Assembly: GCF_036588685.1 (NCBI RefSeq)
Contig: NC_086381.1
Coordinates: 54,125,431-54,189,430, forward strand
Source of the DNA: Mytilus trossulus
Lineage: Eukaryota; Mollusca; Bivalvia; Mytilida; Mytilidae
DNA: 64,000 bases
Reading direction: 5' to 3'
The translations under genes were made by a program, and so were the position numbers. The notes below the pieces were generated by a model. It was not told where the DNA came from. It ran no database searches and worked only from the letters and a program-made list of their open reading frames with translations. This document shows positions 61,205-64,000 of the stretch, one piece after another. Numbering within the stretch: the first letter of the stretch is position 1; each line of letters opens with the position of its first letter.

Positions 61205-63523
61205 CTAAAAAGAAAAGTTCCATTACTATTTGTGGATGCTAACTGTTCTACAATGAATTTGTATTTCTACTTCAAGACGAAAACATAACAAATGGTTTTA
61301 CAGGAGAGGTTATTTTCATTTTTCAAATATATAGTACATACAATTTAGAAATGCTCGAACAACTACGGATTTTCTAGCATAGATGAACCGAGCAATAGTG
61401 GACCAAAATGTATTAAATGTCAATAAGTCATCACTGTTTTTTTAAATGCAATAAACAATATGTATCTTAATTTACAGTTTGTAAAAATTAAATTATTCGT
61501 AGCAGTAAGGATTCTCTACCCCTAGACAGAGACCTTAACCATATTTGACCCAATTTTTCCATTTTTTTTTTTCATATTTAATTTAATCTTCAACCTTGTA
61601 TTTGATTTTGTCTATCAACTTTTTAAATCCAGGTGTAATACCACCAAATCACCAGGTTGCAAACAAAAAGGGTCGAACAAAAATGTTCCTTTGAATTTGA
61701 CAGTTGCGGGAAATTAATCCAACATTTCATTGAAGTTAACAAATTCTGAGTAATAAACCTTTATCTTGTTTGATAAAAGCACCATTCTTTTTTTATTTGG
61801 TGTTTCTACAAACTGTTTTTGTAAACTTGAGGCTACATGAGTACTTAAGCTTGTAAACAGGAAAAAAGTAGTGAACGTTTGATAGTTTAACTTCCCGTGA
61901 TGGTTATTATCTTATATGCAATGAAATATTATGTAAAAAGGAGTAGGATCAGTAAGACCCCTTTTTGGCCCCAAAATATAGCAGTTTTACAATATTGTGA
62001 AAATGTAATCTTTAAGCTATGAATTGGAAAGTTTAATGCTTCTGCTGCATAAATATGTGCTGTTTTTGCCCATACAATGCACATATATCGGTTACTAGCA
62101 TCATTAAGTCATGCTAAATTACTGAAATCTTCACAATTTTAGCGTTTTAGTTAAATTTTAGACGGTTTCCGTCTCTAATGAAAGTGGCCGCATAATGTGT
62201 TCATTCATAATATTGAAATGCAAGTTGTATTTGGTGATGATACATAATATTTATAAAAGTTGAGGATGAACACGGATGCGGCCAATTTAATTTTTGGCAA
62301 AAAAACATCTGAAAAGCACGTTTTTTGGCATACTTGAAAGATTACTCATATTTAAGCTTGAATCGAATCGTTTTTAATGACTAAATCAGTTAAAATCTTT
62401 CAAATAAACTAATCGAATCATTTGAAATAGACACTTAAGTGTTTACAAAAGGTCTACAATCTTTCGTTAGATGAACTTGGAATTTGAGGCAAAAGTCGGC
62501 CCTTACCGGACCTACTCCTTTGTCTGTAGTACTGAACAAGATAAAATTTTATTCATGCCAAGTATTTCTTTATTTGAAACACAGATAAATTCTGCCTAAT
62601 TTTTTCGAAAGTGCAAATTTAACAAAGACTTATAGGGAAACAAATGGAAGTTTCACCTGCAAGCGCTACTAACGAGTTTGATGTGCATATAGACTACTGC
62701 GAGCCTGGCGAACGAATAAGAACTTTATGTCATTGGTATGTTTTATTTAAAAACCAATATGATAAAATTGTGTTTGATTTTACCGCGCACTGTACATAGC
62801 GACAACGTAACGTATGCAACAGACATCATTTCAAAAACCGAACTCACAAATGCTGATACATAAAACATAGTAGATCAATGTCGAAACTAAATAACAAGCT
62901 ATAACCATGATTAGTAGAACAAGATAAGGTAAAAAATACTAACATAACTGTTCTTCAACATCACGTATGATATATATCACAATACCACATGACACCAGAA
63001 AAAAAGGTGGCATCGATATAAAACAATTGTTTATACATGATTACATTCGGAAAAAGGCATTGGAATTTGAAGTGAGCAATCAATACAATTTATATAACAG
63101 TGAATGGTCGCGTACACAAGTTTAACATGATAATACAAGTAGCATATTACAGCATTCAAAACAGACAATATCTGGAGCATAACTTTATATGCTTTATGAT
63201 TTTTATAATACATTCGTTTGTTGCACTCTTTTATTCATATCTTCGAAAATATTAAACATGTTAAACGCAATACTATTTTATAAAATGAAAATTTGGATTT
63301 ATGCGAACACAATTTCGTATCAGTATTTTTCCATTTAGATCTTTCAAACTGGAAAAAAAACGCAGATAGGTTAGGGTCTTTCTTTTTCGTGTATGTGCCA
63401 TTTAAGCATTATGTCATACTTTAAATTACAAAAAAATAAAAGCGCAGCACGAAATTGTATATACGATCAATACTTAGAAGTTATAAAATTAGATATTTAA
63501 AACTATATTTGCACTTTTCTTAC
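61205..63523 (-). other. Copy D intron
   Basis: Inferred from donor GTAAGA (63523) and acceptor TTTTTAG (61205), phase 2 as in copy B. Contains the MITE at 61937-62521. The remaining sequence shows nothing recognisable. Confidence 0.65.
61937..62521 (+). mobile_element. 585-bp MITE with AAAGGAGTAGG ends
   Basis: The ends are AAAGGAGTAGGATCAGTAAG and, inverted, AAAGGAGTAGGTCCGGTAAG. The interior contains GAAAGTGGCCGCAT and GATGAACACGGATGCGGCC. No coding capacity. A partial copy is at 24572-24180. No clear target duplication. Confidence 0.7.
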
Positions 63524-63780
63524 CTCATAAATGTTGAAACACAACAACAATTTCCTTTCCATTCAGTTAATGTTGCTTCATTTTTGCAGGTCAATTTAGT
63601 TGTCGTTCCTTTGTCCTCTCGTATAAATTCAGTCAGTGTTCCTTTATCTTTTGTTACCCGTTCAGTTAATGTGTCCTTGTCTTCTCCTTTGAATTCAGTT
63701 AACGTTCCCTTGTCGTCTGAGATTTTCAGAAAATAGTGTCGGTAGATAACCGTCGACGATAATCCAATCCACGATAACAC
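63524..63780 (-). CDS. Copy D hendecad-repeat exon
   Basis: After acceptor CACTTTAAG the exon starts in phase 0 with VLSWIGLSSTVIYRHYFLKI. It continues with five clear 11-residue units: TLTEFKGEDKD, TLTERVTKDKG, TLTEFIREDKG, TTTKLTCKNEA and TLTEWKG. It ends NCCCVSTFM plus AG at donor GTAAGA (phase 2). The repeat is the cleanest in the family. A triple Cys near the splice site is unique to this copy. At 86 codons it is much shorter than copy B. The gene continues upstream of this exon towards or beyond the window end. Confidence 0.7.
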
Positions 63781-64000
63781 CTTAAAGTGAAGATGTTAGT
63801 ATTTTTTTTTATCTTAAATGTTTATAGATGTTGGTCAACTTTTTAAAATGAATTCAATGCAATGCATTCGGAATGGTATCCTGTCCAGAGTAAACCGGCT
63901 ACATAATGTGCACTTTATGAATATAATTATATTTTGCAGCTTTTTCAAAAACTAAGTATTAATAACAATTAACAAAAACTACATAAATAATGCATTTTCA

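Overview
This is a 64-kb piece of an AT-rich eukaryotic genome, almost certainly a bivalve mollusc and probably a Mytilus-type mussel. There are no bacterial-style operons. The longest open frames are single exons or retroelement remnants. Several dispersed repeats look like families that I remember as very abundant in mussel sequences; that attribution is from memory, not from a search.

The main gene content is a tandemly duplicated minus-strand gene family. Two members keep a well-formed exon pair. Copy B has exons 24050-23428 and 19891-19501; copy D has exons 63780-63524 and 61204-60847. In both, an exon of 11-residue (hendecad) repeats with the flavour TLTEFIxxDKG ends at a phase-2 GT donor and joins a fibronectin type III (FN3) exon that ends in a hydrophobic tail. 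Copy A (10132-10040 and 8896-7990) and copy C (FN3 remnant 54568-54405) are pseudogenes. Non-coding flanks align between copies: 15.5-18.6 kb, 24.9-25.6 plus 31.1-34.0 plus 52.4-53.2 kb, and 55.5-57.8 kb. The locus therefore grew by segmental duplication and was later broken up by insertions. A conserved TATA-like block on the minus strand (17240, 32980) may be the family promoter.

The rest is mostly mobile and repetitive DNA. Region by region: 1.2-2.9 kb, Penelope-like reverse transcriptase remnant; 4.4-6.5 kb, 24-bp minisatellite; 7.1-7.6 kb, broken gag-like gene; 11.6-15.2 kb, 3.5-kb element with about 330-bp inverted ends and 6-bp target duplication; 25.7-30.9 kb, 5.25-kb element with inverted arrays around a 270-bp satellite; 35.7-52.1 kb, 16.4-kb element with inverted palindromic arrays and CACTA ends; 42.0-43.4 kb, a smaller element of similar design nested in the last; 44.2-47.0 kb, seven nearly identical tRNA-headed SINE-like units in tandem; 55.7-57.0 kb, dead Tc1-like transposon. 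Several MITEs are also present.

The strongest candidates for new biology are the hendecad-FN3 membrane-protein family and the recurring architecture of TA-flanked elements whose ends are arrays of self-complementary units. All boundaries were read by eye; no database search or alignment program was used.
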